This document shows, one piece after another, positions 29,681 through 42,780 of a DNA stretch of 64,000 bases. Origin of the DNA: Siphonodentalium dalli. Its lineage: Eukaryota > Mollusca > Scaphopoda > Gadilida > Siphonodentaliidae. The notes beneath the pieces were generated by a model, which made no database searches, had not been told where the DNA came from, and was given only the letters and a program-made list of their open reading frames with translations. Both the position numbers and the translations under genes were made by a program. Numbering within the stretch: the stretch's first letter is position 1; every line of letters starts with the position of its first letter. Location of the stretch: assembly GCA_032622095.1 (NCBI GenBank), contig CP136061.1, forward strand, positions 82,436,324 through 82,500,323, written 5' to 3'.

Positions 29681-30081
29681 TTAAAGGTACTCAATCCGAT
29701 CAGACGGTCCCCATACCATCAAGATACAACAACAACAACATGTCTTCAAAATACGCATTAGTTACCAGAATCTATTTATTGCAACACAATAATGCTAACC
29801 ACTGTCACATATGGCATCAAATTTCCCAAAACTTGTTATTTATCAAACAAAATATGGCCGTATTATCACTGAAGTATCACGAAATTTGACCGTATTACTG
29901 TATTACCACTTGATTTTAGCAATTTTGTCCAAGATCCTCCCTTTGACCACTAGTTTCTGGGCCACATATTATTACACATCTCGAGAAATAACAAACTTCA
30001 AAAACTCGAATCAAATATTTGTACCCCCCAAGCCAAAGAAATAGTAATTTAGGAGCGTCTGATCGGATTGAGTACCTTTAA
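29681..30081 (+). mobile_element. MITE family B, copy 2 (most complete)
   Basis: TTAAAGGTACTCAATCCGAT at the left and ATCGGATTGAGTACCTTTAA at the right form the TIR, with TTAA at both ends as presumed target duplication. Length is 401 bp. Confidence 0.75.
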
Positions 30082-30720
30082 CATAAGATATATCCTCGCA
30101 GACAAATCTCATTTTCCTATTGTCTGCATAGACGATGGACATAAAACCTATAAACGTAATGACCGTGGTTACGTGTATGCGAAATGGTCAGGTCAGTCAA
30201 GTGACATCCGATGTCAATGGCAATAGACGTTACTAGCTACATGTACATGTGTATACGTGTGACTAAGCCTAGCGAGTATCAAATGGTGTCAGAATACACT
30301 GTATCATTCAATAGGAAGTCAATATAATGTGCGGGATAAACGACACAAACTGCATCATCACCAGAAAACCCATCCGATATTGGGGTGCCAGTTACATGTA
30401 TCAACACGATTACATAAATGACAAGACGTGATGTTAATGTCCGCTGTCCATTACACGAACACTACATCTACTGTTATATAGTTATGAACGCTAGGGTCAG
30501 TCAGTCGGACAGTCAGTCAGATATACTATACCAGAGAATAGTCCGGGAATGGACTTATAATGTACACGAAGCCGATCTAAAAAGGATGTCGATCGTCAGA
30601 GACTGAAGCGAACAACGACGACTTGCTAAGATCTAAACTGTTCACATGAAAAACTTCATATTGATTAAGTATGTATTAAATTATGACGCACTCAACGGCT
30701 AAAGTCAATCTCAATATATG
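30082..30720. other. No gene seen
   Basis: Unique AT-rich sequence with a short CAGTCAGTCGGACAGTCAGT microsatellite near 30,497-30,516. Confidence 0.4.
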
Positions 30721-30734
30721 ACCGGTATTGGTAC

Positions 30735-30945
30735 ACAATTGCGCTGAAGTGAAATTGCGCTGTGATCACGATTGCGCTGCATTGAACTGAACTGTGTTGC
30801 AGCGCAATTGCACTGCGGTATAGCGACATTTGTACTGCAATGAAGCGCAATGCGACATTTCGCTGCAATAAAGCGCGATTTCACTGCCTTGAAGCAACAT
30901 TGCGCTGTACTGAAGCGCAATTGCTCTGTGTCGTCGCACATTTGT
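30735..30945. repeat. Degenerate minisatellite, GCGCAATTG / TGAAGCGCAAT units
   Basis: About ten imperfect ~20-bp units built from GCGCTG and TGAAGCGCAATT occur in both orientations. The minus-strand frames here (101, 82 and 70 codons) are artefacts of this composition. Confidence 0.6.
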
Positions 30946-31189
30946 TCTTGCTGTGTTGAAGAGCAAGGCTGCGACCGGTGAGTGTATGTGCATGTTGTCC
31001 GAGGACAAAGGCACACGTATTGGTTATTGTACTAACTAAGAACTCAAATGCAATTGCACATGTACCAGAACGGTTCCGGGTGCCAATGTACACCTGTTGG
31101 CTATTTCACTATTTAAACCCCAATGCGCTCAAGTGTCGTGTCATGACGTCTTCAATAGTTTCATTAAGCAATCCAACTAAATTTGTCTA

Positions 31190-32465
31190 AATGTAGCCCA
31201 TTTTATTGTCATATCGTTGGTCCTGATAATGTCCCATGCCATCGATATGGCGTCCAAATTCAACCAACGAAATTCACAAACCACCCAAATAGTTCCCCAA
31301 ACCATATGTAACTGGTGTGCCGACCAGAGATAGTCCGCCAAAGCATGCACCATATGTCTCAATCCACCGAAAGAGTGTCCCAAATTCACCATATGCACCA
31401 TATACATGAACGACATAAAACACCATAATAGTGTAACCCATTCAACGAACGTTCAACTCACACTCATAGTGCCCCAAACTATGCAACTGGTGTTTCAAAC
31501 GACACAGATTATGTCCCAATCCACCCAACTTAATGTCACCACTACAGGTTATTGTCCCTAACCATCCAGTTAGTGTTCTAAACAATGCACCAAGCAAGTG
31601 TGTAAAAGCACCCAAATGAGTGTCCCAAACCAATCAGTGCGTGTCCGAAACTTCACAAAGAGTGTCAACTAGGCATAAAATATGACCTACTGCCATACGC
31701 CATCCCGAGAATGACCTATGTCATAAAACGTGTGTCCCAAACCACTAGCTGTTGTCTCAATCCATTCAACTAGTGTTTCAAAAGGCCCAATTCAGTGACC
31801 CAATCGTCCAGTCAGTGTCCCAACCCACCAAACTAGTGTCCCAATTCCATAGCGAGTATCCCAAACCACACACTTGCTTTCGCAAACAAAAAAAACATCC
31901 GGATGTCATAAAGGGTGTCATAAGCCATAAAATAATTATCACAAACCATCCAATGAGTTCCAAATCCATTCAACTGATGTCATAAACTATCTACCAATGT
32001 CAACGCAATATATCCAAAATAGTGTACACAACAATATATCGAGCATTTCAGACCATCGAATTAGTTTTCCAATGTGTTTACTAAACCATGAGACACTCGC
32101 TGTTGGGTTGATATTGTAATGGATAGTTAGCTGGTGTGGGACATTATGGGGTTGATTTGAAACACTAGTTGTGTTGGTATTTTAGACAATCCTGGTAGTT
32201 CGAGGCAGGCGCCGTGTGGCTGGGGACATTCATCTGTTGGTTTGGAACACCCATTGGATTGTTTGGGGTATTCAATTGATGATTTTGAGATACTCATTTG
32301 GGTGGTTGGGACACCAACGTGTATGATTTGGGACACTCCATGTGTGACATATGGCAATCGTTGGATGGTTTGGAACACTCATTGGGCGGGTATGGGCATA
32401 CTATGGATGGTATGAAACAATCATTGGGCGGTATGGAGACACTATGGATGGTTTGGAACACTCAT
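31190..32465. repeat. Degenerate satellite that switches strand near 32,100
   Basis: From 31,190 to about 32,090 units read AGTGTCCCAAACCA(C/T)CCA. From about 32,130 to 32,465 the units are the reverse complement, TGGTTTGGGACACT. Unit length varies between about 25 and 35 bp. Open frames inside are incidental. Confidence 0.6.
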
Positions 32466-33085
32466 TGTGCTTAGTTTAGCGATTTTAATACATACGTTGT
32501 GCTCAGTTTTAGCGATCCCAGTACTCATGTTGTGCTGAGTTTTAGCAATGTTAATAAACTACATGCGTACTAGGACGCTTAGTTTAGCGATCTTAGTACA
32601 CGTGACTACATTCCTACATGGAATGGTGTGCTCAGTACTAACGATCATAGTACGTATGTTCTTGGCTTCAATACTACAATCCAATATGTCATGTTGCGCT
32701 CAGTGCTAGTGATCCTAGTACGCATGTTGTGCTCAGTTTTAGCGATGTTAGTACGCAACATACGTACTAGGATCGCTTCCACTGAGCACAACATGTTGTG
32801 GTTAGTGTGGCGATCCTACATGGGATGTTGTGCTCAGTACTAGCGATCATAGTACGTATGTTCTTGGCTACATAACTACAATCCCATATGATATGATGTG
32901 CTCAGTTTTAGCAATCATAGTACATGTTGTGCTCAATTTTAGCGAAGTTAGTACGCAACATACGTACTAGGATGGCTACCACTGAGCACTGCATGTTGTA
33001 CTTAGTTTAGCTATCTTAATACCTATGTTGTGCTCAGTGTTAGCGATCCGAGTACGTATGTTGTTCTAAGTATTTATTTAGTAAT
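32466..33085. repeat. Minisatellite of TGTGCTCAGTTTTAGCGAT / CTAGTACGCATGTTG units
   Basis: A ~35-45-bp unit recurs more than ten times with local inversions, e.g. GCAACATACGTACTAGGAT opposite ATCCTAGTACGCATGTTG. Confidence 0.6.
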
Positions 33086-33164
33086 TATATTGCATGTGTT
33101 GTGTATTTTAGCCGCACAACATACTTGACATTAATATGATAATTAATTTATCACTCTTATCGGA

Positions 33165-33390
33165 TTAGGATACACTCCTGCTTCGAATGAAACACTAGTT
33201 GGGTGATTTGGGACAGCCTTTCTATGGACTGGGACACTCACCGGTTGGTTTGGTATTAGTATACTATTACATGTAGGATGGTGGTTTGAGACAAATGTTT
33301 GGGAAACTCATTAAGTGCATGGTTTTGGACACTCATTGGATGTGTTTGAATACAAATGTGGACACTCATATGATGGCATATAGGACTATT
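33165..33390. repeat. Satellite remnant, GGGACACTCA units
   Basis: Same family as the right half of 31,190-32,465 (TTTGGGACA, GACACTCATTGG), resuming after the 32,466-33,085 array. Confidence 0.5.
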
Positions 33391-33399
33391 AAAGCATTA

Positions 33400-35905
33400 A
33401 AAGCTTTAAATTCTACTCAATATGACAATCAATGAAATAATTACAGTTTTTACTTTTACTTTTAGCTGCCATTTTGGGAGACCGAATGAACAAATTATCG
33501 GTATATATCTCACTATTATCGGATTATGATTGGGCATCAATTTTCGTATAAATGGAAACAATCTGGTGAACTGTTGCGAAAATTGCCCAATTTTATTACT
33601 TTCGGTCACCATTTTGTCACTATTTTGATTATAACAAATCGTTGATACGCCGTAGCGTGTCGTCCGGCATGTGTGGTCTATATACAAACTCCAAGCATGT
33701 TAATACTACACGAATATCCAATTAGCTGCATGCATACGAACGGCAGCATTCACGTACGTGTGATCAAGCCATCGCGTTATCATTCATTCACCTTTTTGAG
33801 ATCGCATATCTGAATGCTGAGATGGATGTTCAATTAATTTCAATTGAAATACATTCATAATATATATGCACACAATATTTCGAATATGTAATGGATTCAT
33901 ATTTCAGATGACATTCGCAGTCCAATTGATCAGTCTCAGATACACATAAAAACACTCGAAAACTCATCAGAACTCCTTAAGTGATAAGCATATTTACTCG
34001 GCGTTTGATCACATCTTCATCTGTGCCGTTAGCATCTTTCTGGACCGACAGTGGTCCTTTCATATCGCGCGGATATTGAGAACGACACGGATTTTTTAAA
34101 TTCTGTCAAATCCTATGTTTCATTGACAGATTCAACTATATACCGGCATTTGTTTTGGAAGCGTGGAAGTCCAGGAACTATACTAGTGAATGGATGTTCT
34201 CGAAAATTAGAGTGAGCAAAAGCAATAACACCATTGAAAAAATTCGCCAAAACAAAATTAATGGTTTGATCTGGGAAAACTGATTGACAACTGGTGGAAA
34301 ATACTCCTGCTTCGTGTGGACATACACATACGATGCTCGATGTCTGTTTTACGATGAGAAACAAACATATCCCCATGTCTTATACGTGAAAATGACTTTC
34401 CCATTTCCTCGGCTTTGGAGATACCCTCGGCGTTGGCGATACCACGTACACGGGGGTGATTTTGAGTGATCATTTTGTATTTATGTTAGGATTGAAGAAT
34501 AATTTATAAGAATGGAGTCTTACCAATAATTACGTGCGCTCGCGCAACAGTATGGCGATCAGACAAATTCGTACGTTGGTGTCACCCTACTCCGTTTCAC
34601 TCCATGACGTCACAAAAAAACGACGTAAAACCTCGTGGCGTTCTGGCATTTTTACTGTGCCGCGTTTTTGCTATGTTTATTTTATGTGTTGTTTTCGATT
34701 ATTTGTTTGTCGCCGACATCGCCATTTGTCGGGATTCCCTGTTTCTATATTTAAAACTGGCATGCTCATAGTGAGCCTCGATTTCGATTTTTCCTTCCAG
34801 GTCAAAATACGTCAGAGTTATGACAAAAATAGATCGACCTACATTTTCTCCATCAGAACTCTACATCAAAGAGTCTATAGACTCCTTATGTGACCTACAT
34901 AGACTCCTTCATTTGGGTATTTTTACTTATAATTGGGAAGTTTTATCATTTTTGGTTCGTGCGAAGACTTCTTTTTATCGTGCGGGAAAAGAGAGACATT
35001 CAAAACGCGATTTCGTAATTCGACGCAATAGGCTGAATAGCCTAACCTTCAGCCGAGTTCCGGGTCAAATACGACGAATGACGTAACACAAAACAAAACA
35101 CATTTGTTGACACAAACACCGTTTGAAGAGTTTATTATTACATAAAATGATCGTTATTGATTAATTATTGATTAATTATTGATATTTATTGTTACATATT
35201 GGCTGCTATCAATAATTACACAAATAGTATTAATTATTTCTTATAATTGCTCCTTTGGTCAACTTTGACTATCGGAAAATGAAAATGAAAATATGCCGCT
35301 GAAAAAAATGTAATAGATATTAAAGTCTCATCCTTTCGGCAACAAGGAATTGGTTTTAATTACTTAAATGATTAATATAGTAATTTGCCTTTTATCTGTG
35401 ATGAAATGAGAAATGGTAATTGTCTTTTTTTGCTAACATTAAATTAAATTAAATAAATTAAGTAAAATACAGTGAAATTATTGTTTATTACATTTTTGCG
35501 CACGTTGGCATCTCTCTGAGTGCATTCTAGCAGTGTCGAAATAGCCAGGCAAACTGTCAAGAAATGCTTAAAGTGAAACATTCCGGAAGGGTGATCAAAT
35601 TGAAATGGAGAATAATCTGACTCAAAGAAGTTATTTTTTACTACTATTATGACCAAATTGACAACACATTCCGTCATTCTTATATATTAATTAAATCCAT
35701 TGACTTTCGATGGCGCAAATATTCCTTTTGTTAGTTTATCGCAGATATTTACGTCCCGTTTCGAGAAGTAAATATTTACACAGTTCAGACGGTGGTTTGA
35801 ATGGAGTGGTACGGTCGATTTAATTGAGATTTTCGGCGATGTTAGTAGAATGCACATTCCTCCAATTGGCATATCGCCTTAGTATCAGTCTCGCGCACCC
35901 GAACA
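33400..35905. other. No certain gene; AT-rich unique sequence
   Basis: Frames at 34,284-35,086 overlap on both strands and lack recognisable features. Two ATGACGTCAC/ATGACGTAAC sites (34,602 and 35,079) are CRE-like, but no gene can be tied to them. Confidence 0.35.
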
Positions 35906-35910
35906 AGTCC

Positions 35911-36414
35911 TTAAAGATAGATTATCTCTTTAAATAACATATTTGAAATAGTTGCGTGGGTATAAAATAATAGATATAAATTGAAGACCCCTGTCCGGAA
36001 AGGCTTCTATCAATTAATATTTTATTGGGACAGTTTATTTGTCTATTTTTAGAACAGACCATTCGGGTGATACCATATAGCGATAGAAAGCATTAGGCTG
36101 TTCCTATTGCTACGTACCGAATGTCAAATGTCCCAGATTGAATGGGTTGTATTGTTTTATTCCATAGTTATAAGCGATAATAAGTATAATTAATGTTTAT
36201 TTGTGACAAAATTACACCACAAAATTTCTGGTCTCTGTTAACAGTAACCACTATTGTTTGTTAGCTAAACAACCACACCTTTTTATACAAGAAAATATTC
36301 GAAATAAAATGAATATTAATCGATAGAAGCATTTCCGGACGGGAGTCTTCGAGTCAGATCTAATATTTTATACCCCGGTAACTATATGTTTACAAAGAGA
36401 TAATCCACCTTTAA
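35911..36414 (+). mobile_element. MITE family A, copy 2 (full length)
   Basis: TTAA-flanked. The left end is TTAAAGATAGATTATCTC, with GTTGCGTGGGTATAAAATAA and CCCCTGTCCGGAAAGGCTTC. The right end is CGATAGAAGCATTTCCGGAC followed by TATACCCCGGTAACTATATG and CCACCTTTAA. The TIRs are ~110 bp and imperfect. There is no coding capacity. Its right end is the seed of the adjacent minisatellite. Confidence 0.75.
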
Positions 36415-37515
36415 TACACCCCGGTAACTATATAATACATGTTTACAAAGAGATAGTCCACCTTTATACCTCGGTAACTATATAATACATGTTTACAAAG
36501 AGATAATCCACCTTTATACCCCGGTAACTATATAATACATGTTTACAAAGAGATATTCCACCTTTATACCCCGGTAACTATATAATACATGTTTACAAAG
36601 AGATATTCACCTTTAATACACCACGGTAACTATATAATACATGTTTACAAAGAGATAATCCACCTTTAATACACCCCGGTAACTATATACTACATGTTTA
36701 CAAAGAGATAGTCCACCTTTAATACACCCCGGTAACTATATACTACATGTTTACAAAGAGATAGTCCACCTTCAATACACCCCGGTAACTATATACTACA
36801 TGTTTACAAAGAGATAGTCCACCTTTAATACACCCCGGTAACTATATAATACATGTTTACAAAGAGATAATCCACCTTTAATACACCCCGGTAACTATAT
36901 ACTACATGTTTACAAAGAGATAGTCCACCTTTAATACACCCCGGTAACTATATAAAACATGTTTACAAAGAGATAATCCACCTTTAATACACCCCGGTAA
37001 CTATATAATACATGTTTACAAAGAGATAGTCCACCTTTAATACACCCCGGTAACTATATAATACATGTTTACAAAGAGATAATCCACCTTTAATACACAC
37101 CGGTAACTATATAATACATGTTTACAAAGAGATAATCCACCTTTAATACACCCCGGTAACTATATAATACATGTATACAAAGAGATAGTCCACCTTTAAT
37201 ACACCCCGGTAACTATATAATACATGTTTACAAAGAGATAATCCACCTTTATACCCCGGTAACTATATAATACATGTTTACAAAGAGATAATCCACCTTT
37301 AATACACCCCGGTAACTATATACTACATGTTTACAAAGAGATAGTCCACCTTTAATACACCCCGGTAACTATATAATACATGTTTACAAAGAGATAATCC
37401 ACCTTTAATACACCCCGGTAACTATATAAAACATGTTTACAAAGAGATAATCCACCTTTAATACACCCCGGCAACTATATAATACATGTTTATAAAGAGA
37501 TAGATCACCTTTAAA
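36385..37515 (+). repeat. Minisatellite of ~21 units (50-53 bp) derived from the MITE family A terminus
   Basis: The unit reads CCACCTTTAATACACCCCGG, TAACTATATAATACATG and TTTACAAAGAGATAAT. Short units lack three bases (CCACCTTTATACCCCGG). Units differ mainly at TAA/TAC and AAT/AGT positions, suggesting higher-order amplification. The same sequence ends every full-length family A MITE. Confidence 0.9.
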
Positions 37516-39745
37516 TCTAATTCAATAACCTAATTTGTTTTGTAGCGGGAGCGACAATGAGAATCAAATTTATAGTATGCAGTCTGCTAATTGATTACAC
37601 ACAGAGAGCATTTGGTTTCCCAGGGTGCGAACACTGGATCTCAGGTGTGATTCGGTTCTCCGATTATGTTATCAACACAAAAGTCCAAACGCACGTGTAT
37701 GTCATTGTCAAACACACGTGTTCCAATTTGCAGCAATTTTGACGAGTAGCTTGCGAAAATCGTCAGCAAAACTACCGCTCTGATTTTCAATTCTGTCGTT
37801 ATGTTTCAGTGTGGGAATTGTTCTCAAAGCACATAGACACTTTGACTTTGGAACGATCGGGTTTCACCATTTTTGCCGGAAAACCCCATGGTCAATTTAG
37901 AAACACGGACCAGTACCCAGCCGGTGACAGTCAGAAAGGACTGGTAGAGATTTCAGAGTTACTATTAAATTTTATTGAATTGAAATTGAGATTATCCCCG
38001 AACATCCAACTCAACAGGATACGTGTATCTCCTAAATAGTCACCAGACGATAGAACAAAACACCTCTGTGTGAGCGCAAATTCTCGTGTTGTGAAATTTG
38101 GTTCCCGGGAAACCAAAACTTGTTCCCATGTTTGTGCCAGTATGGGAACCAAACGAAGAACCAAACATACATGTTTTGGTTCTTCACGAAGAACCAAAAA
38201 AATTATAAAGAACCAAACATGTTTTGGTTCCTCGAAGATCCAAATTAAAAAAACAAATTAAGTTCACATGCAACAGACATTCTGGTTGCACTTGTTTCTA
38301 ATGTGACCTGCTTTGGTTCTCTACATGGTTCCCCAATTAGAACCAGAACAGGGAACCAATTAATTTCTGAATGTTCTATTAGTTTGTATAACTTCGTAAA
38401 TACATTATGCCGTTTAACATTTATATCAGACGATGTTGGTTCACATAATAGACCACGAATATCGGAAGATTGTCTGATGTCTGAAGGAGATATCGAATTA
38501 TGTTTACATGACCATATATAGTCTATAGGCCTGTGTACGTTGGTATTTCAAAGCAATCCCGCTTGATTCAGTCTTGCCCATATCATCCTAACCCACCAAA
38601 ACGTGTGGACATATTGTCAAAATTTAGACTGTGACATTTAAGCTAGACCGTGTTCTCATAAACCTTGAATTAGGTGCGTTCTTTGGAGAATCAAACTTCC
38701 AGAACCTGTTTGGTTTTATATTGGTATTTGGTTCCCATGTCAACCAATTTTTGAGCTGTTTTCTTAGAGTGTTGTGATGCAGCTTAATGAGTAACACAAT
38801 GCACTATTGTCAGTGCACTATAAAATAATTGACCATCAAACACAGTAAAACGGTAATGCGGATTAACACTAATGAATCCTTTGTCTGTCATGAGGCTCAC
38901 TGGTAGATGGTACATGTAGGTAGTGGTATATTGTCAAGTAACACTGATGGGATTAATAAAGTCTACACACGGTATTTGAAGGTATGGACATAATTATATT
39001 AATTGGTATAGATATTATATAAAATTTGATACCAGAAAATAAGGATTTAATTGACCAACGTTTTTTTAATTTGGCCTAAATTAATTTAAAATATTAGATT
39101 TTTCGGCCCGGCGTCCACACTGGTAGTTTGTCGTTGAAATCTTAGTGTTATATATCCACTAATGTTTACATATCATAAAAACATAACTTAAACGGACATG
39201 GCTCATTCGAACACTAAAATGTATGTATACGTAATTCGAGAAAAGGGGTCTCAAAACATGCATATGCAAACTATTCCCGAGATAATTCGTTGATATAGCA
39301 CTAAAAATGCGTTATGTTAGTTTATATTATTGCGTAAATTTGATATCGTTTCGCTGTTCCGGTTAAATTTTTCTAATCAGCCGATCTTCCGAGTGATGCC
39401 GGCAGCGCTCGTGTGTTTTTGGAAATAAGTGCATTCTCGATTACGCCATGTTTGTGACGTAATATTTTCAAAGTTTCCCCAGCATCTCTATCATTTTCGG
39501 TACGCGATAATGTGTTTCCGTCGGATCTTATTTGTCCATGCGAGAATAATAACCTCTGTTGACAAGAATGTAACGATAGAACGGTTTTCCAGTTTGATAC
39601 ACAGTGTCAACATGAAATTTAGTCATTTACATTGATCATTGGAACACATTGATTTTTCTCAAATATACTCTAATCGCAATTTTGTAGGCAATAATTTTCA
39701 GTTGAGTGTGTCGATGAACTGCAGTTAGTTAAATTCCGTAGTTCT
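37516..39745. other. No certain gene; includes GGTTC hairpins at 38,090-38,260
   Basis: Short frames only. At 38,095-38,240 the words GAACCAAAACATG and CATGTTTTGGTTC alternate and form three to four nested hairpins. Confidence 0.4.
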
Positions 39746-39747
39746 TT

Positions 39748-40087
39748 TTAAAGGTACTCAATCCGATCAGACGGTCCCCATACAACAACATTTCTTCAAA
39801 ATACGCTTTAGTTATCAGAATCGATGTATTGCAACAACATAATGCTAATCACTGTCAACTAGAGTATCAAATTTCCCAAAACTTGTTGTTTATCAACATT
39901 TTGTTCAACATAATATGGCCGTATTATCACTAAAGTATCACAAACATTTACCGTATTACCACTTGACTTTAGAGTTATCCATCTTCATCCGCAATTTTGT
40001 CCGAGACCCTCCGTTTACCACGTGTTTCTGGGCCACATATTATTACACATCTCGAGAAATAACAAACTTCAACAATCGATATCTGAT
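39748..40087 (+). mobile_element. MITE family B, copy 3 (3' truncated)
   Basis: Begins TTAAAGGTACTCAATCCGAT and matches copy 2 through CTCGAGAAATAACAAACTTC, then diverges at about 40,087 before the right TIR. Confidence 0.7.
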
Positions 40088-40089
40088 CG

Positions 40090-41070
40090 GTATGTTTTCT
40101 CGTTGTTTCTTTAGGAAAAACTTTCTATGAAGGAATAGAAAAATGCGTTGGTGTATTCCCCACAAAAAATGCACCTGCGATGGGATTGGAAATCACAGTA
40201 GAACTCGGGACGGACAACGTTCAAGTTGTGAGGACAGTTTAGAGACAAAACGAGCGACGCCCAGACACAGACATATTCATTATTCGTGGTTGTTATGACA
40301 TCATGGCAGATTGTAGATCATGCCATGAATCTCTACCCTGGCTAACGCCCGTAGAGATCATATTCCACTAGTGCAAAACCTTGAAACTTTTTGAAGTTTT
40401 GACAGGGAACCTTATCAAGTCGGAACAATAACGCGGGGAATATATTTCTCAGCTATTATCTGATCCTTAACAATGTACTTTACAATGGGTGAATGACCTA
40501 CTCGAAATTGCATGTTTTTCTATGACCTTTGTGAGCCGATATCGTAATAAACATTGAATTATTTACCCAGGAGAAATGCTATAATTGTCAGCAACGCAAA
40601 GCAAAATCTCAAAAAAATTCGCTTTAATCATGAAATTTCGAGTTGGGACCTTCACCTACAGTAAAGTACATTATTAAGGAATAGATAATAGCTCAGAAAT
40701 ATATTCACTGTGTTATTTTTTCGACTTTATAAGGTTCCCTGTCAAAACTTCAAAAATATCAAAGGTTTTGTAGAGACACATATATACATGAACTGATTCA
40801 ATTTTATTATTCAAAGTTGTGAGGACTGTTTAGAGAAATGCAAAGAGACACTATCTGCTTCATGTTTAATAATCAGTTGCGTGGACACATATTTGAGATA
40901 AAAAAGAGCTACATCGAGACTCAAACGTGTTCATGTGACTTCCTGAACCATAAATCTAGTCTCCTAAAATGTCTACTCAAGATTTTGAGAAAGCCCTGTG
41001 CCAATGTATTTTCTTATATATGCGAGTCGACCATAGAGAATGCATTGGCCTAACAAATTATATATTATTT
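40090..41070. other. No certain gene
   Basis: GTTGTGAGGACAGTTTAGAG recurs, slightly changed, near 40,226 and 40,815, and CTTATCAAGTCGGA/CGACTTTATAAGG words are inverted between 40,400 and 40,760. This suggests one more non-autonomous element. Confidence 0.35.
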
Positions 41071-41074
41071 ATTA

Positions 41075-41375
41075 TAATTGTTAAAAAATGTAAGAAAAAC
41101 TATTATAATTTGTTTTTAAAGAATGTAGGAAATAATGATACAAAATAATAAATATTGTTAAAGAATGCAAGAAAAATGATAAACATTGATAACGAATGTA
41201 AGAAAAAATTATAAAATTGTTAATGAATGTAAGAACAAAACGATAAAAATTGTTTTCTTATATTGTAAGAAAAATGATAAAAAAAATGATAAAAATTATT
41301 AAAGAATGTAAGAAAAAATGATAAAAAATGATAAAAATTGTTAAAGAATGTAAGAACCATTTATAAAAAATTAAA
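41075..41375. repeat. A-rich minisatellite, ATTGTTAAAGAATGTAAG units
   Basis: About nine imperfect units of 25-35 bp (GAATGTAAGAAAAAATGATA). No coding potential. Confidence 0.6.
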
Positions 41376-41624
41376 AAAAATATTGTTAGGCTTATATTCA
41401 ACGATTGTGTGTTTTGTATTCAGCGGTCGAGTAACGAGTATATAACAATGAAAAATCAACAACAACTAAATTTAAAACAATGTGCATCTTTACCGGTAGT
41501 CATTTCGAGATGTTTAGCCTACGTTTCAACATGTTTGAATCTCGTAATGCAACACTGAGATGGGATAAGATGGCCGATATGTATGTCAGAACTGCTTAAT
41601 TTTATCACCTCATTGACGAATAAA

Positions 41625-42780
41625 CATTCTGAAGCTGATGTTTTAATTCAATGGACACCAGAAACTCCTGATCGTCAATCAATCTGGTTTTCTCCCAGGT
41701 CTTAACACAACATATCATTTAGTAGATTTATATCATAACATGTACCAATCCCTTTATAAAGGTCTATTTACATGTTCTATATTTTGCGATATCTCTAAAG
41801 CATTCGAAAGAGTTTGGCACAGGGGACTGATTCATAAGTTGAGCGCTTATGGTTTAGAAGGAAACACATTATATTGGCTCGAAGACTACTTAACAATAGA
41901 AAACAAAGAGTATGTGCCACATGGCTAAATCCACGGACCCTTCCTGCTCCTTGTTTATATCAATGACTTAGCCGACAATATAGAATCTGATACGAGATTG
42001 TATGCAGATGACACTTGCATTACGAACATCCATTGTCACATCAAATTATTAGAAACCGCTATGAATAGTGATATTGAAAAAATATCGAATGGTCCCGAAA
42101 ATGGTTGGTCGGCTTTAACCCAACAAAAACGGTTGGAATTTTCTTCTCATTAATGCCGCCAAAAACAAAACATCCAGATCTCAATTTCGCTGATGAAATA
42201 ATATCGTTTGTTGACACGCATACAAACCTTGGTCTGAAACTATACAGTCAAACCTCAATTGGAATGCCCATATCGACGGCCTGGTATATCGGATTACATC
42301 TCGACTAGCTCAACTAAGGCGACTGAAGTACCAACTTGACAGAAAAATAATTGAAATTATCTATAAAACCTATATACTACCCCTATTTGATTACTCAGAC
42401 GTAGTTTGGGACAGCGCACTACACTATCGCCAAGATAAGCTCGATCGACTATACACATTGAAGCTGGACGGATAGTCAGTGGTATCAATCGAGCTGCATT
42501 TAATAACACAGTTCTGCAGGAAGTGGGGTGGCCTTCTCTCGTAGAAGACGACAGATACACAAACTGCAACCTGTCTATAAAATAGTAAACGAACAAGCCC
42601 CATCTTATTTAGCATCTACATTACCCCCTGCAGCAAACGAGGTATCGGGTTACAACTTGAGGCGACCGGGTAAATTTTATTCATATTTCTGCAATACAGA
42701 ACATTACAAAAAGGCAACCACTGAGTGGAATAAAGTTTATAAGTTTGCGAATGACCAACTCAGAATTCCGTTAAAATAAC
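41625..42780 (+). pseudogene. Non-LTR retrotransposon reverse transcriptase (jockey/CR1-like), fragment
   Basis: Pieces in all three frames preserve RT landmarks in order: CDISKAFERVWHRGLIHKL (fingers/palm, RT motif A region), YINDLADNIE and LYADDTC with the YADD catalytic box near 42,000, IYKTYILPLFDYSDVVWDSA in the thumb region, and a C-terminal NLRRPGKFYS / ATTEWNKVYK segment. Stops and frameshifts break it at least five times. The 5' part with endonuclease is absent, as usual for 5'-truncated LINEs. Confidence 0.8.

Noticed and set aside
30711-31093. Three overlapping minus-strand frames rich in C, R and Q
   Set aside because: They are produced by the GCGCAATTG minisatellite.
31190-33390. 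CRISPR-like array
   Set aside because: Units are degenerate, of variable length and without unique spacers. The genome is eukaryotic.
34534-35086. Possible small gene with CRE-like promoter
   Set aside because: Two frames overlap, the encoded residues show no domain, and no splice or poly(A) context was found.
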